The translations under genes were made by a program, and so were the position numbers. The notes under the pieces were generated by a model. That model was not told the DNA's origin. It ran no database searches and saw only the letters and a program-made list of their open reading frames with translations. Below, one piece after another: positions 12,017 through 21,828 of a DNA stretch of 40,534 bases. Every line of letters starts with the position of its first letter. The stretch's first letter is position 1. The DNA comes from Pantoea wallisii (GTDB lineage Bacteria > Pseudomonadota > Gammaproteobacteria > Enterobacterales > Enterobacteriaceae): contig NZ_MLFS01000049.1 in NCBI RefSeq assembly GCF_002095485.1, positions 1 to 40,534 of the forward strand, in the 5' to 3' direction.

Positions 12017-12400
12017 TTACAGGCTTTCAGTAAAAGTACGGGTAATTACATCACGCTGCTGTTCTGGCGTCAGCGCATTGAAGCGCACTGCATAACCAGA
12101 AACGCGGATGGTCAACTGCGGATATTTTTCCGGATGATTTACGGCATCCTCCAGCGTTTCACGACTCAGTACGTTGACGTTCAGATGCTGACCGCCTTCA
12201 ATGCGCACCTGCGGTTTCTGCTCCAGGGGGATTTCGCGGTAAGCAATCTCGCCCAGGTCACTGATTGCAACAACCTGATCTTCCGTGAAATCACCCTTTG
12301 CACACAGGCAGCGGGCTTCGGCTTTCTCACTGTCCAGCAGCCAGAATGAGTTCAGCAGCTGCGGGTTGTGTGCCTGCGTAATTTGAATACCGGTAATCAT
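12017..12400 (-). CDS. grcA: Autonomous glycyl radical cofactor GrcA
   Basis: GrcA (YfiD) is a spare glycyl-radical domain that restores oxygen-damaged pyruvate formate-lyase. The 127-residue protein ends with the PFL-like glycyl-radical segment [16 protein letters not shown]; the glycine in VSGYAVRF carries the radical. Its N-terminus [20 protein letters not shown] matches E. coli, so the ATG at 12400 was chosen over a 25-codon upstream extension. An FNR box lies upstream, fitting anaerobic induction. It is divergent from ung. Confidence 0.97.
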   Translation of the reverse strand: MITGIQITQAHNPQLLNSFWLLDSEKAEARCLCAKGDFTEDQVVAISDLGEIAYREIPLEQKPQVRIEGGQHLNVNVLSRETLEDAVNHPEKYPQLTIRVSGYAVRFNALTPEQQRDVITRTFTESL

Positions 12401-12466
12401 AGAGGCCTCCAGGGCTTGGCGCTGTAGTAACAACACAGCGCGGATCGTAAGGAATGTGACGCTCTG

Positions 12467-12507
12467 GTATAACACTGCTCCTTACCGGGAGTGTTGACCT
12501 GTATCAA
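12467..12507 (-). promoter_or_regulatory. FNR-dependent promoter of grcA
   Basis: On the minus strand TTGAT-ACAG-GTCAA (12507-12494) matches the FNR consensus TTGAT-N4-ATCAA in 9 of 10 positions. A -10-like TTATAC lies at 12472-12467. The FNR site centre is about 31 bases upstream of the -10 centre, the class II arrangement near -41.5. Another TTGAT-type half-site lies about 50 bases further upstream, recalling the two-site E. coli yfiD promoter. Confidence 0.65.
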
Positions 12508-12662
12508 TTTTGTCCGGCTTGCATAGCGTCACATCAATCAACCCATTGATTTTATACATATTATTGATTTAAATTTCTTTGTATTTTTTCAAATTATTTT
12601 TACCCTTCTGCTGCCGCGTGTGAAAGGCTAAGCTAAGTGCATTACTTTGCAGGGAGTTAACA

Positions 12663-13339
12663 ATGGCTGAGAAGCTGACCTGGCACGATGTGCTGGCTGA
12701 AGAGAAAGAGAAACCGTACTTCAAGGATACGCTGAAAGCGGTTGCGAACGAGCGCGCGGCCGGCGTTACCGTCTATCCGCCGCAGAAAGATGTGTTTAAC
12801 GCTTTCCGTCTGACAGAGTTAGGCGATATCAAAGTGGTCATCCTGGGGCAGGATCCCTACCACGGCCCCAGGCAGGCGCACGGGCTGGCCTTCTCGGTTC
12901 TGCCTGGCGTGGCGATTCCGCCGTCGCTTCTGAATATGTATAAAGAGCTGGAGCAGGACATTCCAGGCTTTCAGCGTCCGCAGCATGGCTTCCTGGAGAG
13001 CTGGCAACCCAGGGCGTACTGCTGTTGAATACCGTGCTGACCGTTGAAGCGGGCAAAGCACATTCACATGCGCGCTTCGGCTGGGAGACCTTTACCGACA
13101 ATGTGATCAGTGCGATTAACAGCCATCGTGAAGGGGTCATTTTCCTGCTATGGGGGTCGCACGCGCAGAAAAAGGGCAGCATTATCGATGCACAACGCCA
13201 TCATGTGTTAAAAGCGCCGCACCCTTCTCCACTCTCGGCACATCGGGGATTCTTTGGCTGTAAACACTTCTCACAGGCGAACGCGCTATTGAGCCAGGCA
13301 GGTGAGACACCGATTGACTGGACGCCGGTGTTACCTTAA
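12663..13339 (+). pseudogene. ung: Uracil-DNA glycosylase Ung, interrupted by a frameshift
   Basis: Ung removes uracil from DNA to start base-excision repair. The first part (12663-13028) contains the water-activating motif [18 protein letters not shown]. After LESW the frame is lost and a stop appears at 13028. The remainder ([16 protein letters not shown]..., HAQKKG, and the DNA-intercalation motif [11 protein letters not shown]) is intact in a second frame to 13339. Restoring one G at about 13003 (TGGGCA instead of TGGCA) gives a normal ~225-residue protein (E. coli 229). The catalytic Asp and His are both present. A homopolymer sequencing error is the likely cause. Confidence 0.9.
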
Positions 13340-13347
13340 AACAAAAA

Positions 13348-13370
13348 CGGCCGCACGAGGCGGCCGCTTT
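13348..13370. terminator. Bidirectional terminator between ung and grpE
   Basis: CGGCCGC (13348-13354) pairs with GCGGCCG (13360-13366). It is flanked by an A run on the left and a T run on the right, so it can serve both convergent genes. Confidence 0.8.
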
Positions 13371-13384
13371 TACGCTGCAAAGGC

Positions 13385-13963
13385 TTAGCCTTTGGCTTTG
13401 GATACGGCAACCATCGCCGGGCGCAGCAGACGACCGTTAAGGGTATAACCGCGCTGCATCACCATCAGTACATGGTTAGGCGCCACCTCTTCAGACTCCA
13501 CCATCGACATGGCCTGATGCACATCCGGATTAAATGGCACGTGGGTTTCGCCCACGACTTCTACGCCAAACTTGCGCACAGCGCCCAGCAGTGACTTCAG
13601 CGTCAGCTCGATGCCTTCAATCATTGAAGCCAGTTCGCTGTTCTCTTTGTCCGCCACTTCCAGCGCGCGTTCAAGGCTATCGATAACCGGCAGCAGCTCG
13701 TTCGCGAACTTCTCCAGCGCAAATTTGTGCGCTTTTTCTACGTCCATTTCAGCACGGCGACGGATGTTCTCAATCTCCGCCTGAGCGCGCAGCTGTGCCT
13801 CACGCACGCCGCCCTGCGACTGGGCTAATTCAGCTTCCAGTTGCGCGATACGCTCATCACGCGGGTCCACCTCAGTTGCTGTCTCCGCGTCCGGTTGCTG
13901 TTGTTCCTGCTGAATTTCGTCTGAGACTTGCTCGTTTGGGGTGTTCTGTTCTTTACTACTCAT
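13385..13963 (-). CDS. grpE: GrpE, nucleotide exchange factor for DnaK
   Basis: GrpE drives ADP release from DnaK in the Hsp70 cycle and acts as a thermosensor. The 192-residue protein starts [12 protein letters not shown], identical in style to E. coli (197). A long charged coiled coil (about residues 35-85) and the C-terminal beta domain with [14 protein letters not shown] follow. A 9-codon upstream extension is possible, but 13963 matches the family. A sigma-32 promoter about 45 bases upstream shows heat-shock control. Confidence 0.96.
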   Translation of the reverse strand: MSSKEQNTPNEQVSDEIQQEQQQPDAETATEVDPRDERIAQLEAELAQSQGGVREAQLRAQAEIENIRRRAEMDVEKAHKFALEKFANELLPVIDSLERALEVADKENSELASMIEGIELTLKSLLGAVRKFGVEVVGETHVPFNPDVHQAMSMVESEEVAPNHVLMVMQRGYTLNGRLLRPAMVAVSKAKG

Positions 13964-14006
13964 GAATTTCTCCGCGTTTTGCACATTCATCTCGCTGGTT
14001 GGCTTA

Positions 14007-14034
14007 TTATGGGGATCAGTTTGACGGTTTCAAG
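14007..14034 (-). promoter_or_regulatory. Sigma-32 heat-shock promoter of grpE
   Basis: On the minus strand CTTGAAA (14034-14028) is followed after 13 bases by CCCCATAA (14014-14007), a near-perfect match to the sigma-32 consensus CTTGAAA / CCCCATnT. Confidence 0.88.
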
Positions 14035-14085
14035 TGAACCCATCACATTGCCTGGCCGTTTTGGCTTATGAGGAACACCCGCTAA

Positions 14086-14964
14086 ATGAACAAACACTTT
14101 AACTGCATTGGGATTGTAGGGCATCCGCGTCATCCTACTGCGTTAACCACCCATGAGATGCTCTGGCGCTGGCTAACGGCAAAAGGCTATGAGGTGATTG
14201 TCGAGCAGCAAATCGCGCGCGAACTGAACCTGAATGATGTGCGTACCGGCAGCCTGGCTGAAATTGGTCAGTATGCTGATTTGGCCGTTGTGGTTGGCGG
14301 CGATGGCAACATGCTGGGCGCGGCGCGGGTACTGGCGCGCTATGACATCAAAGTCATCGGGATTAACCGCGGCAACCTTGGCTTCCTTACCGATCTCGAT
14401 CCGGACAACGCCCAGCAGCAGCTGGATGATGTCTTGCAGGGCGACTACTTTGTTGAAAGTCGTTTTCTGCTTGAAGCGCAGGTTTGCAAAGAGGATTGTT
14501 CACCGCGGATTGGCTCTGCCATAAATGAAGTGGTACTGCATCCGGGCAAAGTCGCGCACATGATTGAGTTCGAGGTGTATATCGATGAGGTGTTCGCCTT
14601 CTCGCAGCGCTCCGATGGGTTGATTATCTCGACGCCAACCGGTTCGACGGCGTACTCCCTCTCCGCGGGCGGCCCGATTCTGACGCCATCACTGGATGCC
14701 ATTGCGCTGGTGCCGATGTTCCCGCATACGCTCTCGGCACGCCCGCTGGTGATTAATAGCAGCAGCACTATTCGCCTGCGTTTCTCCTCGCTGCGCAGTG
14801 ACCTGGAGATCAGCTGCGATAGCCAGATCGCGCTCCCGATTCAGGAAGGAGAAGATGTGCTGATTCGCCGCAGCGCCAATCGGCTTACCCTGATTCACCC
14901 TAAAAATTATAACTATTTTAATACGTTAAGCTCTAAACTCGGCTGGTCTAAAAAATTGTTCTGA
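14086..14964 (+). CDS. nadK: NAD kinase
   Basis: NadK phosphorylates NAD to NADP with ATP. The 292-residue protein (same length as E. coli) carries the GGDGN motif in [16 protein letters not shown] with the catalytic aspartate. It also has [11 protein letters not shown] and the conserved [19 protein letters not shown] segment ([17 protein letters not shown]). It is divergent from grpE, as in E. coli. The ATG follows TAAATG with a GAGGA-like ribosome site about 12 bases upstream. Confidence 0.97.
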   Translation: MNKHFNCIGIVGHPRHPTALTTHEMLWRWLTAKGYEVIVEQQIARELNLNDVRTGSLAEIGQYADLAVVVGGDGNMLGAARVLARYDIKVIGINRGNLGFLTDLDPDNAQQQLDDVLQGDYFVESRFLLEAQVCKEDCSPRIGSAINEVVLHPGKVAHMIEFEVYIDEVFAFSQRSDGLIISTPTGSTAYSLSAGGPILTPSLDAIALVPMFPHTLSARPLVINSSSTIRLRFSSLRSDLEISCDSQIALPIQEGEDVLIRRSANRLTLIHPKNYNYFNTLSSKLGWSKKLF

Positions 14965-14983
14965 AAATCGGGGCTGGCTACTT

Positions 14984-15043
14984 TACTGGATAAAAAACCA
15001 GTTTATACTGTATGAAAAACCATATCTGTTTTTACATACAGGT
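14984..15043 (+). promoter_or_regulatory. LexA (SOS) boxes upstream of recN
   Basis: Three overlapping or adjacent CTG-N10-CAG-type elements precede recN: 14984-15003 (CTG...CAG), 15006-15025 (CTGTATG...CAT, imperfect) and 15024-15043 (CTG...CAG). The last ends 6 bases before the recN ATG. E. coli recN is also controlled by multiple LexA boxes and is among the most strongly induced SOS genes. Confidence 0.8.
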
Positions 15044-15048
15044 GATTT

Positions 15049-16710
15049 ATGCTGGCACAACTGACCATCAGTAATTTTGCTATCGTTCGTGAACTGGAGA
15101 TCGATTTTCATCGCGGTATGACAGCGATTACGGGCGAAACCGGCGCGGGTAAATCCATTGCCATTGATGCGCTGGGCCTGTGCCTCGGCGGCCGTGCAGA
15201 AGCAGATATGGTGCGTCAGGGAGCCAGCCGTGCGGATATCTGCGCGCGCTTTCAGCTGAAAGCCTCACCCTCTGCGCAGGCGTGGCTGGTGGAGAATCAG
15301 CTGGATGATGGTAACGAGTGCCTGTTACGCCGCGTTATCAGCGCTGATGGTCGCTCACGCGGCTTTATCAATGGCACATCAGTGCCGCTGTCGCAACTGC
15401 GCGAGCTGGGCCAGTTGCTGATCCAGATCCACGGCCAGCACGCGCATCAACTCCTGCTGAAATCCGATCACCAGAAACATCTGCTGGATGCCTATGCGGC
15501 GCACGACACGCTGCTGGCTGAAATGCGCCAGCACTATCAGCGCTGGCATCAAAGCTGCCGGGCGCTGGCCCAGCATCAGCAACTATCACAGGAGCGTGAA
15601 GCGCGTCGTGAGCTGCTGCAGTATCAACTGAAAGAGCTCAATGAATTTGCCCCGCAGCCGGGTGAGTTTGAGCAAATCGATGAAGAGTACAAACGTTTAG
15701 CGAACAGTGGCCAGCTGCTCTCTACCAGTCAGCAGGCGCTGCAGATCCTTGCCGATAGCGACGACACCAACCTGCAAAGCCTGCTGTATAGCGCGCGTAA
15801 TATGCTGGGTGAACTGGTCACGCTGGATGACAAAGTGAGCGGCGTCTTTAATCTGCTGGAAGAGGCCGCTATCCAGCTCAGCGAAGCCAGTGATGAACTG
15901 CGCCACTACTGCGAGCGTCTCGATCTCGATCCCAACCGCATGTACGAACTGGAGCAGCGTCTCTCACGTCAGATTGCGCTGGCGCGTAAGCACCATGTCT
16001 CTCCGGAAACGCTGCCGGTGCTGTATCAGCAGCTGCTTGATGAAGCGGAGCAGCTGTCACAGCAGGAAAGCGATCAGGAGGCCTTGCAGAGCGATGTGGT
16101 CGCGCACCATCAGGCAGCCTTGGCCAGCGCGGCTACGCTGCATCGGCATCGTGAACAGGCCGCACAGGAGCTGAGCCATCTGATTACGCAAAGCATGCGT
16201 ACGCTGGCGATGCCGCACGGCCAGCTTGCTATCGTGCTGGAGTTCAATCCTGATCAATTGACGGCGGAAGGCGCCACCCGAATTGATTTCCGCGTCACTA
16301 CAAACCCCGGACAACCGCTGCAGCCGCTTGGCAAAGTGGCCTCGGGTGGTGAGCTGTCGCGTATCGCACTGGCGATTCAGGTGATCACCGCACAGAAAAT
16401 GGAAACACCGGCGATGATTTTCGATGAAGTCGATGTCGGTATCAGCGGACCCACCGCCGCCGTGGTGGGCAAAATGCTGCGCCAGCTTGGCGAATCAACC
16501 CAGGTGATGTGCGTTACGCATCTGCCACAGGTGGCTGGTTGTGGTCACCAGCACTTCTACGTCAGTAAAGAGACCGATGGTGCAATGACAGAAACACATA
16601 TGCAGCCGCTGGATAAACGCGCCCGACTGCAGGAGCTGGCCCGCCTGCTGGGCGGCAGTGAGGTCACGCGTAATACGCTGGCGAACGCAAAAGAACTTTT
16701 AGCAGCCTGA
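15049..16710 (+). CDS. recN: DNA repair protein RecN
   Basis: RecN is an SMC-like ATPase that assists double-strand break repair and keeps DNA ends or sister chromatids together. The 553-residue protein (same length as E. coli) has Walker [15 protein letters not shown] near residue 30. A long coiled-coil middle follows (about 150-370). The ABC signature [13 protein letters not shown] and Walker [13 protein letters not shown] are C-terminal. LexA boxes directly upstream indicate SOS induction. Confidence 0.98.
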   Translation: MLAQLTISNFAIVRELEIDFHRGMTAITGETGAGKSIAIDALGLCLGGRAEADMVRQGASRADICARFQLKASPSAQAWLVENQLDDGNECLLRRVISADGRSRGFINGTSVPLSQLRELGQLLIQIHGQHAHQLLLKSDHQKHLLDAYAAHDTLLAEMRQHYQRWHQSCRALAQHQQLSQEREARRELLQYQLKELNEFAPQPGEFEQIDEEYKRLANSGQLLSTSQQALQILADSDDTNLQSLLYSARNMLGELVTLDDKVSGVFNLLEEAAIQLSEASDELRHYCERLDLDPNRMYELEQRLSRQIALARKHHVSPETLPVLYQQLLDEAEQLSQQESDQEALQSDVVAHHQAALASAATLHRHREQAAQELSHLITQSMRTLAMPHGQLAIVLEFNPDQLTAEGATRIDFRVTTNPGQPLQPLGKVASGGELSRIALAIQVITAQKMETPAMIFDEVDVGISGPTAAVVGKMLRQLGESTQVMCVTHLPQVAGCGHQHFYVSKETDGAMTETHMQPLDKRARLQELARLLGGSEVTRNTLANAKELLAA

Positions 16711-16893
16711 GAACGCACTTTTTTCCGGCCTGGTGGTCATATGCTTGCTCTGTAGAGGTTTCCAATAGGTCAAAGGTTTATTATCATCGGCAGCTATATC
16801 GCCATAATAAAGCCTGCCGTATGCAGAGTTCAGAATTTGATGGCAACAAAACTGCCTGTTGAAGGCGTTTGGCCCCAGAAAAGGAATGTAGAG

Positions 16894-17241
16894 ATGCGCT
16901 GTAAAACGCTGACTGCCGCGGCAGTGGTAATGTTGATGATGACCGCCGGATGTTCCACCCTTGAGCGCGTTGTGTATCGTCCGGATATCAATCAGGGAAA
17001 TTACCTGGTCGCCAATGATGTTTCGAAAATTCACACCGGCATGACGCAGCAGCAGGTTGCTTATACGCTCGGCACGCCGATGATGCACGATCCATTCGGC
17101 AGCAACGTCTGGTACTACGTGTTCCGTCAGGAGCCAGGTCATGAGCGCGTGAAACAGCAGACGCTAACGCTGACCTTCGATAGCAATGGTACGCTGACCA
17201 ACATCGATAACAAACCGCGCCTTACCGGTAGTGAAGGCTAA
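16894..17241 (+). CDS. bamE: BamE, outer-membrane assembly lipoprotein
   Basis: BamE (SmpA) is a lipoprotein of the BAM complex, which inserts beta-barrel proteins into the outer membrane. From the ATG at 16894 it is 115 residues, with signal peptide [20 protein letters not shown] and lipidated Cys20. The conserved [14 protein letters not shown] and [14 protein letters not shown] segments follow. The frame is open 19 codons further upstream, but the lipoprotein signal fixes the start. The 183 bases between recN and bamE probably contain its promoter. Confidence 0.96.
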   Translation: MRCKTLTAAAVVMLMMTAGCSTLERVVYRPDINQGNYLVANDVSKIHTGMTQQQVAYTLGTPMMHDPFGSNVWYYVFRQEPGHERVKQQTLTLTFDSNGTLTNIDNKPRLTGSEG

Positions 17242-17253
17242 GTTCCCGGCATT

Positions 17254-17279
17254 AAAAAAGGCGCACAGGCGCCTTTTTT
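17254..17279. terminator. Bidirectional terminator between bamE and rnfH
   Basis: GGCGC pairs with GCGCC around ACAG, with six A residues on the left pairing with six T residues on the right. It lies between convergent genes and can serve both. Confidence 0.88.
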
Positions 17280-17298
17280 ATTTCATGCTGTTATGCAC

Positions 17299-17589
17299 TT
17301 ACTTGTTTGCTGCTGAGCGCTCGGCACGCTGCCGACGCATCTCTTTTGGATCGGCAATCAGCGGACGATAAATCTCAACCCGATCGCCGTCAGCCACCAC
17401 GTCGCCAAGTTTTACCGGGCGGCTAAAAATCCCCACCTTATTGCTTTGCAGGTCGATATCTTTGCGTAACGACAGCAGACCAGAGGCTTGAATCGCCTGC
17501 TCTACCGTCGCGCCCTCTTCCAGCTTTACCGCCAGCAGATACTGCTTATCAGGTAATGCATACACTACCTCGACATGAATATCAGCCAC
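17299..17589 (-). CDS. rnfH: RnfH family ubiquitin-like protein
   Basis: RnfH is a small beta-grasp (MoaD/ubiquitin-like) protein of uncertain function, conserved next to ratA. The most likely start is the GTG at 17589, giving a 96-residue protein beginning (f)[19 protein letters not shown], as in E. coli. It ends with the family signature [24 protein letters not shown]. An upstream ATG in the same frame would lie well inside ratA and is unlikely. The start overlaps the ratA end by 8 bases. Confidence 0.93.
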   Translation of the reverse strand: MADIHVEVVYALPDKQYLLAVKLEEGATVEQAIQASGLLSLRKDIDLQSNKVGIFSRPVKLGDVVADGDRVEIYRPLIADPKEMRRQRAERSAANK

Positions 17590-18016
17590 GGTAAACCTCT
17601 TTGGCACGCTGGGTGAATGCCTGCACCATGCTGTTTGCCAGCTCTTTAAAGATGCGGCCAAACGCCATCTCTACCAGCATATTGGTAAATTCAAAATCGA
17701 GACTCAGCTCAACTTTGCAGGCGTCGTCACCCAGGGAGACGAAGTTCCAGCCGCCGGTCAGCTTGCGAAAAGGTCCATCAACCAACTGCATATGAATGCT
17801 TTGGTTATCGGTTAACGTATTCCGCGTAGTGAAAGTTTTACTGATGCCCGCTTTCGAGACATCGACCGCTGCCGTCATTTGATTTCCGCTGTTATCCAGC
17901 ACGCGACTGCCGGTACAGCCGGGAAGAAATTCAGGATAAGCATCTACATCATTCACGAGCCGGTACATCTGCTCAGCGCTGTAAGGGACCAACGCTGAAC
18001 GACTAATCTGGGCCAT
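17582..18016 (-). CDS. ratA: RatA, START-domain ribosome-associated protein
   Basis: RatA (YfjG) has a START/polyketide-cyclase-like fold. It was described in E. coli as binding 50S subunits and blocking subunit joining; coenzyme Q-related homologues are also known. The 144-residue protein has the typical opening [30 protein letters not shown] and ends [20 protein letters not shown]. It is followed by rnfH with overlapping reading frames and is divergent from smpB, as in E. coli. Confidence 0.95.
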   Translation of the reverse strand: MAQISRSALVPYSAEQMYRLVNDVDAYPEFLPGCTGSRVLDNSGNQMTAAVDVSKAGISKTFTTRNTLTDNQSIHMQLVDGPFRKLTGGWNFVSLGDDACKVELSLDFEFTNMLVEMAFGRIFKELANSMVQAFTQRAKEVYRG

Positions 18017-18175
18017 AATGGTTCCTGTTCGTCACAAAACCGTTGAATTATACCATTTTAAGCCATTAAACAAAAATTCACGGCTTTGCCAGCTGTGCTA
18101 AAATAGTGTGTTTTTTACCGCCCCGCAGGACAGGGGATGCGCCCATAAACTGAGTGATGTAGACTACGCCGTACT

Positions 18176-18657
18176 ATGACAAAGAAAAAAGCTCACAAAC
18201 CCGGTTCAGCCACTATTGCCCTCAATAAACGCGCCCGCCACGAATACTTCATTGAAGAGGAGTTCGAAGCGGGGTTGTCGTTACAAGGATGGGAAGTCAA
18301 ATCACTCCGCGCCGGTAAAGCCAACATCAGCGATAGCTATATTCTGCTGCGCGATGGCGAAGCTACCTGTTCGGTTCCACTTTTCAGCCGCTGGCTGTCG
18401 CCTCCACGCATGTGGTGTGCGATCCCACGCGCAACCGCAAACTGCTGCTAAATCAGCGTGAACTCGATTCACTCTACGGCCGCGTTAACCGCGAAGGCTT
18501 TACCGTTGTGGCGCTTTCGCTCTACTGGAAAAATGCCTGGGCCAAACTGAAGATTGGTGTGGCGCGCGGTAAGAAAGAGCACGACAAGCGTGACGACGTT
18601 AAAGAACGCGAATGGAAGATGGATAAAGCACGCATTATGAAGAATTCAAAGCGTTAG
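18176..18657 (+). pseudogene. smpB: SmpB, tmRNA-binding protein, interrupted by a frameshift
   Basis: SmpB binds tmRNA and is required for rescue of stalled ribosomes. The N-terminal part [20 protein letters not shown]...[21 protein letters not shown] is normal. The frame is then lost near 18364 and an early stop follows at 18451. The rest ([30 protein letters not shown]... to [10 protein letters not shown]) is intact in another frame to 18657. Adding one T (GCT TAC instead of GCT AC) restores a 160-residue protein, the E. coli length. It sits directly upstream of ssrA. Because the remainder is perfectly conserved, a sequencing error or very recent mutation is likely. Confidence 0.9.
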
Positions 18658-18700
18658 CACTGGATTCGGCAGTCATCTTTCTGTAGTATTGTAGTTTCTT

Positions 18701-19063
18701 GGGGCTGATTCTGGACTCGACGGGATTGTGAAGCCTTAGGAGCATGCCGAGGGGCGGTTTGCCTCGTAAAAAGCCGCAAAAAAATAGTCGCAAACGACGA
18801 AAACTACGCTTTAGCAGCTTAATAACCTGCTTTGAAGCCCTCTCTCCCTAGCTTCCGCTCTTAAGACGGGGATCAAGAGAGGTCAAACCCAAAAGAGATC
18901 GTGTGGATGCCCTGCCTGGGGTTGAAGCATTAAATCTAATCAGGCTAGTCTGTCAGTGGCGTGTCTGTCCGCAGCTGCCAGGCGAATGTAAAGACTGACT
19001 AAGCATGTAGTGCCGACGGTGTAGTAATTTCGGACGCGGGTTCAACTCCCGCCAGCTCCACCA
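18701..19063 (+). ncRNA. ssrA: Transfer-messenger RNA (tmRNA)
   Basis: tmRNA acts first as alanyl-tRNA and then as mRNA to tag proteins from stalled ribosomes. The RNA starts GGGGCTGATTCTGGACTCGA, ends GCCAGCTCCACCA, and at 363 nt equals the E. coli molecule. The tag frame at 18790-18822 begins at resume codon GCA and encodes ANDENYALAA before TAA. A possible -10 (TAGTAT, 18684-18689) lies 11 bases upstream. The 3' end is the integration site of the satellite that follows. Confidence 0.98.
19041..19063 (+). other. attL: ssrA 3' end used as attachment site
   Basis: The integrase gene starts 193 bases downstream of the ssrA CCA end and reads away from it, the usual arrangement for ssrA-integrated P4-type elements. 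The last about 20 bases of ssrA are therefore the likely crossover region. A poorly matching copy lies at 30344-30363. The exact core cannot be fixed without the empty site. Confidence 0.6.
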
Positions 19064-19108
19064 AAATTCTTCAAAGATGGTTCCAGAGCCATCCGTAGAA
19101 GTCCTGAA

Positions 19109-19141
19109 AGCCCGCACGGCACAAGCCCTGCGGGCTTTTTT
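19109..19141 (+). terminator. Terminator downstream of ssrA
   Basis: AGCCCGC (19109-19115) pairs with GCGGGCT (19130-19136), followed by a T run. From memory, the sequence resembles the terminator after E. coli ssrA, so either the element brings a conserved terminator or the crossover lies further left. Confidence 0.8.
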
Positions 19142-19183
19142 GTGTCTGTAACCGTCCGATACGATCCGCCTGAATCCACAGAT

Positions 19184-19238
19184 AATTGGTACACGAATTG
19201 GTACACGTTATAATGTGCATCAAAAACGTGTACCAATT
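19184..19238 (+). promoter_or_regulatory. int promoter overlapping integrase arm-type repeats
   Basis: AATTGGTACACG occurs as two adjacent direct copies (19184-19195, 19196-19207) and once inverted (19227-19238). TTGGTA (19186-19191) and TATAAT (19209-19214) with 17-base spacing form a good promoter overlapping the repeats. Related repeats recur at the right end (30267-30290). This suggests integrase binding sites that also autoregulate int. Confidence 0.65.
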
Positions 19239-19255
19239 ATGGACGGAAACCAGTC

Positions 19256-20446
19256 ATGGCGCGGATGACACGCCCACTCACCAATAACGAAATCCTCAAA
19301 GCTAAGCCTCAAGAGAAAGACTTCACACTACATGATGGCGACGGCCTTTTCCTGCTCGTCAAAACATCAGGTAAGAAGCTGTGGCGTTTTCGCTATCAGC
19401 GGCCAAATAGCAGCAGCCGCACAAATCTTAGCCTTGGCTCTTACCCTGCCCTGACGCTCGCTGTTGCACGCCAGATGCGTGACCAATATTTGTCGCTGCT
19501 TGCGCAAGGGATCGACCCGCAAAAACAGCAAGAGGAAGTATCAGAGCAACGACAAATTGAGCTGGATAGCATTTTCTCAGTTGTGGCTGGGAGATGGTTT
19601 CAGCTCAAAAGCAAAAGCGTCACCGAGGATTATGCGAAGGATATTTGGCGTTCGCTGGAAAAAGATGTCTTTACCGCTATTGGTGAAATTCCTGTCCAAC
19701 TACTTAAAGCTAGAACGATAGTAGAATCGCTTGAGCCTATCAAAGCGCGCGGAGCGCTTGAGACAGTTCGCCGTCTTGTTCAGCGTATTAACGAGATCAT
19801 GATTTATGCGGTCAACACCGGGTTGATTGATGCTAACCCTGCTTCAGGTGTTGGGATGGCTTTTGAAAAACCCAAAAAGCAAAACATGCCGACATTACGA
19901 CCGGAAGAACTGCCAAAGCTAATGCGTTCATTAGTGATGTCCAATCTCTCAATAGCTACCCGATGTTTAATAGAGTGGCAACTACTCACCCTGGTTAGAC
20001 CTTCAGAAGCCTCGGGAACAGAGTGGGCAGAAATCGACTTGGATTCGAAACTTTGGGTTATTCCAGCAGAACGCATGAAGGCCAAGCGCGAACATATCGT
20101 TCCGTTATCGAAACAAGCTCTAGAGATTCTTGAGGTCATGCGTCCTCTCAGCGCCAACCGACAATATGTATTTCCAAGCCGAAACGACCCTAGACAACCA
20201 ATGAATAGCCAAACAGCAAATGCTGCTATAAAACGGATAGGATATGGAGGGAAACTTGTTGCTCATGGTTTGAGATCTATAGCTAGTACAGCAATGAATG
20301 AAGCTGGTTTTAATCCTGATGTGATTGAAGCATCGCTTGCCCATAGTGATAAAAATGAAGTTAGAAAAGCTTATAATCGCTCTACATACTTAAGTCAAAG
20401 AACCGAACTAATGAATTGGTGGGGTTTACAAGTCAAAAAGCATTGA
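19256..20446 (+). CDS. int: P4-type tyrosine recombinase (integrase)
   Basis: This site-specific recombinase inserts and excises the element at ssrA. The 396-residue protein has the N-terminal DUF4102-type arm-binding domain (about 1-90; LTNNEILKAKPQEKDFTLHDGDGLFLLV), a core-binding domain (about 100-200) and a catalytic domain. Likely catalytic residues are R248 (TLVRPSE), a basic or His residue near 276-280, H337 and R340 (AHGLRS), H363 (LAHSD) and Y373. It is full length and apparently functional. It is the first gene after ssrA, transcribed in the same direction. Confidence 0.95.
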   Translation: MARMTRPLTNNEILKAKPQEKDFTLHDGDGLFLLVKTSGKKLWRFRYQRPNSSSRTNLSLGSYPALTLAVARQMRDQYLSLLAQGIDPQKQQEEVSEQRQIELDSIFSVVAGRWFQLKSKSVTEDYAKDIWRSLEKDVFTAIGEIPVQLLKARTIVESLEPIKARGALETVRRLVQRINEIMIYAVNTGLIDANPASGVGMAFEKPKKQNMPTLRPEELPKLMRSLVMSNLSIATRCLIEWQLLTLVRPSEASGTEWAEIDLDSKLWVIPAERMKAKREHIVPLSKQALEILEVMRPLSANRQYVFPSRNDPRQPMNSQTANAAIKRIGYGGKLVAHGLRSIASTAMNEAGFNPDVIEASLAHSDKNEVRKAYNRSTYLSQRTELMNWWGLQVKKH

Positions 20447-20452
20447 TAATTG

Positions 20453-20475
20453 GGCAGCCATGATGGCTGCCTTTT
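20453..20475 (+). terminator. Terminator after the integrase gene
   Basis: GGCAGCCA (20453-20460) pairs with TGGCTGCC (20464-20471) over a 3-base loop, followed by TTTT. It lies between the convergent int and cyclase genes. Confidence 0.7.
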
Positions 20476-20478
20476 GGT

Positions 20479-21828
20479 TCATAGAATATAAACACCTATT
20501 ATGTTCCGATAAAATATTGAAGCCCCTTCCCCCCTGATTATAACTTCCATTGTATGTAAACCTCTAAAAGAGGTTGCCTCCGGAACGATTAATGTTTGGA
20601 ACCCGAGATGACTTTCAAGATAAACACGATCAGCCCCATTTTGTTTTTGAAGCAAACCGTTTGTTAAGCTTACATTCAAGTCTTCTGCCAAGTCATCGCC
20701 TGCTTCTTTACCATGATTTCTTTTACAGAAAGTTATGTTTAATTTTTCAATTCCGGGGAATATTTTCAGTTTAAACTTTATAAGCTTGTGCTTAGATAAG
20801 AAAACTGAAAGTGATTTATATTCAACTTCAACTTCATTATTAATGGTGAAGCATTGAAATGAAAAATGATTAGGGTACAACACTGATGACGCCATCTTCT
20901 TATCATTCAATTTAAATGGCAATAGATCTTGATATGCATTCATGTCAAGAAGCTTTATTCTTCTATCTATTGACTTGCCATTTCCATCTGTTATGTTTGG
21001 TTCAATATACCTCATTATTTCGCCAGATCTTAATTTGTATTTTGTATATTCATTCGGGAAATCGACATAATCTAAAATACCTTGGCCTAACATAGCTGTA
21101 TTTTTGTCAGCAAGTTGTTGAAGTTTAGCAGTCATATCGACTGGCAATCCTAATGCAGTTACTTCGCAAGACTCCCCTAATCCAAAATTGCCCCATATAA
21201 CTTCATTTTCCGAACCGTAGTCCAAACCAATCCTAACGCCTAAATCAATATCTGTACCTAAATCATCATTAAGAGAAGGAAATATATAATCCGTAAGTAT
21301 AAGCCTTAATGTTGATGCCGCATTAATTGCATCAGCAATAGCATTTTCCTTTAAAACATCTGAGCGTCCAAAAAAAGCCATTAGTGCATCACCCATCAAC
21401 CTATGGGGATACCCATCTAGCGCCCTTACTATATCAATGCATGCTTGTAATATTCTATTCTTGACTATATAGGCTTGCTCTAGAGGCAATAGTAGAGATA
21501 GCCTTGAACTTTTTCTAATATCAATAAACATTGTTACTACATATTGACTGTGAGTAGTATTCAAACCGTTCAGCATTGCTAATTCCGGGTGAGTACCGAT
21601 CCTATGTTCATTCACCCCTGCCTTGCTGAAATATGGCCTTATTTCATTTTGATATTCATATTCAATAAAATTACTGGGACTTGTTGAAAAAGACTCTGAA
21701 ATTTCAACACTGTCATATCTATATGATTCCATGCCGAAATCAGGCCTACTATCCATTGACATAGATTTTCTTATTGCAGTACTTTTAATACCTTTGAAAT
21801 TTTTCTCTGTAATAGCTTTCAGGCTCAT
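20479..21828 (-). CDS. pycC: Pycsar-type class III nucleotidyl cyclase (PycC-like)
   Basis: This is the probable sensor-synthase of a Pycsar antiphage system. Pycsar cyclases make cyclic CMP or UMP on phage infection to activate a partner effector. The 449-residue protein has a class III cyclase domain (about 94-290) with metal-binding aspartates D103 in TMFIDIRKSSR and D147 in MGDALMAFFG. RIGLDYG (199-205) and the late helix ALGLPVDMTAKLQQL follow. The C-terminal region (about 310-449) resembles the AGS-C sensor domain seen on such cyclases (KRNHGKEAGDDL..., FRGLHTMEVIIRGEG). The gene is AT-rich and starts within the upstream membrane gene (ATGA overlap). The nucleotide product cannot be told from sequence by eye; the Pycsar call rests on the effector pairing. 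Confidence 0.85.
   Translation of the reverse strand: MSLKAITEKNFKGIKSTAIRKSMSMDSRPDFGMESYRYDSVEISESFSTSPSNFIEYEYQNEIRPYFSKAGVNEHRIGTHPELAMLNGLNTTHSQYVVTMFIDIRKSSRLSLLLPLEQAYIVKNRILQACIDIVRALDGYPHRLMGDALMAFFGRSDVLKENAIADAINAASTLRLILTDYIFPSLNDDLGTDIDLGVRIGLDYGSENEVIWGNFGLGESCEVTALGLPVDMTAKLQQLADKNTAMLGQGILDYVDFPNEYTKYKLRSGEIMRYIEPNITDGNGKSIDRRIKLLDMNAYQDLLPFKLNDKKMASSVLYPNHFSFQCFTINNEVEVEYKSLSVFLSKHKLIKFKLKIFPGIEKLNITFCKRNHGKEAGDDLAEDLNVSLTNGLLQKQNGADRVYLESHLGFQTLIVPEATSFRGLHTMEVIIRGEGASIFYRNIIGVYIL

Noticed and set aside
16699..17142. 147-codon minus-strand frame between recN and bamE
   Set aside because: Overlaps the bamE signal peptide and body; composition is not protein-like.
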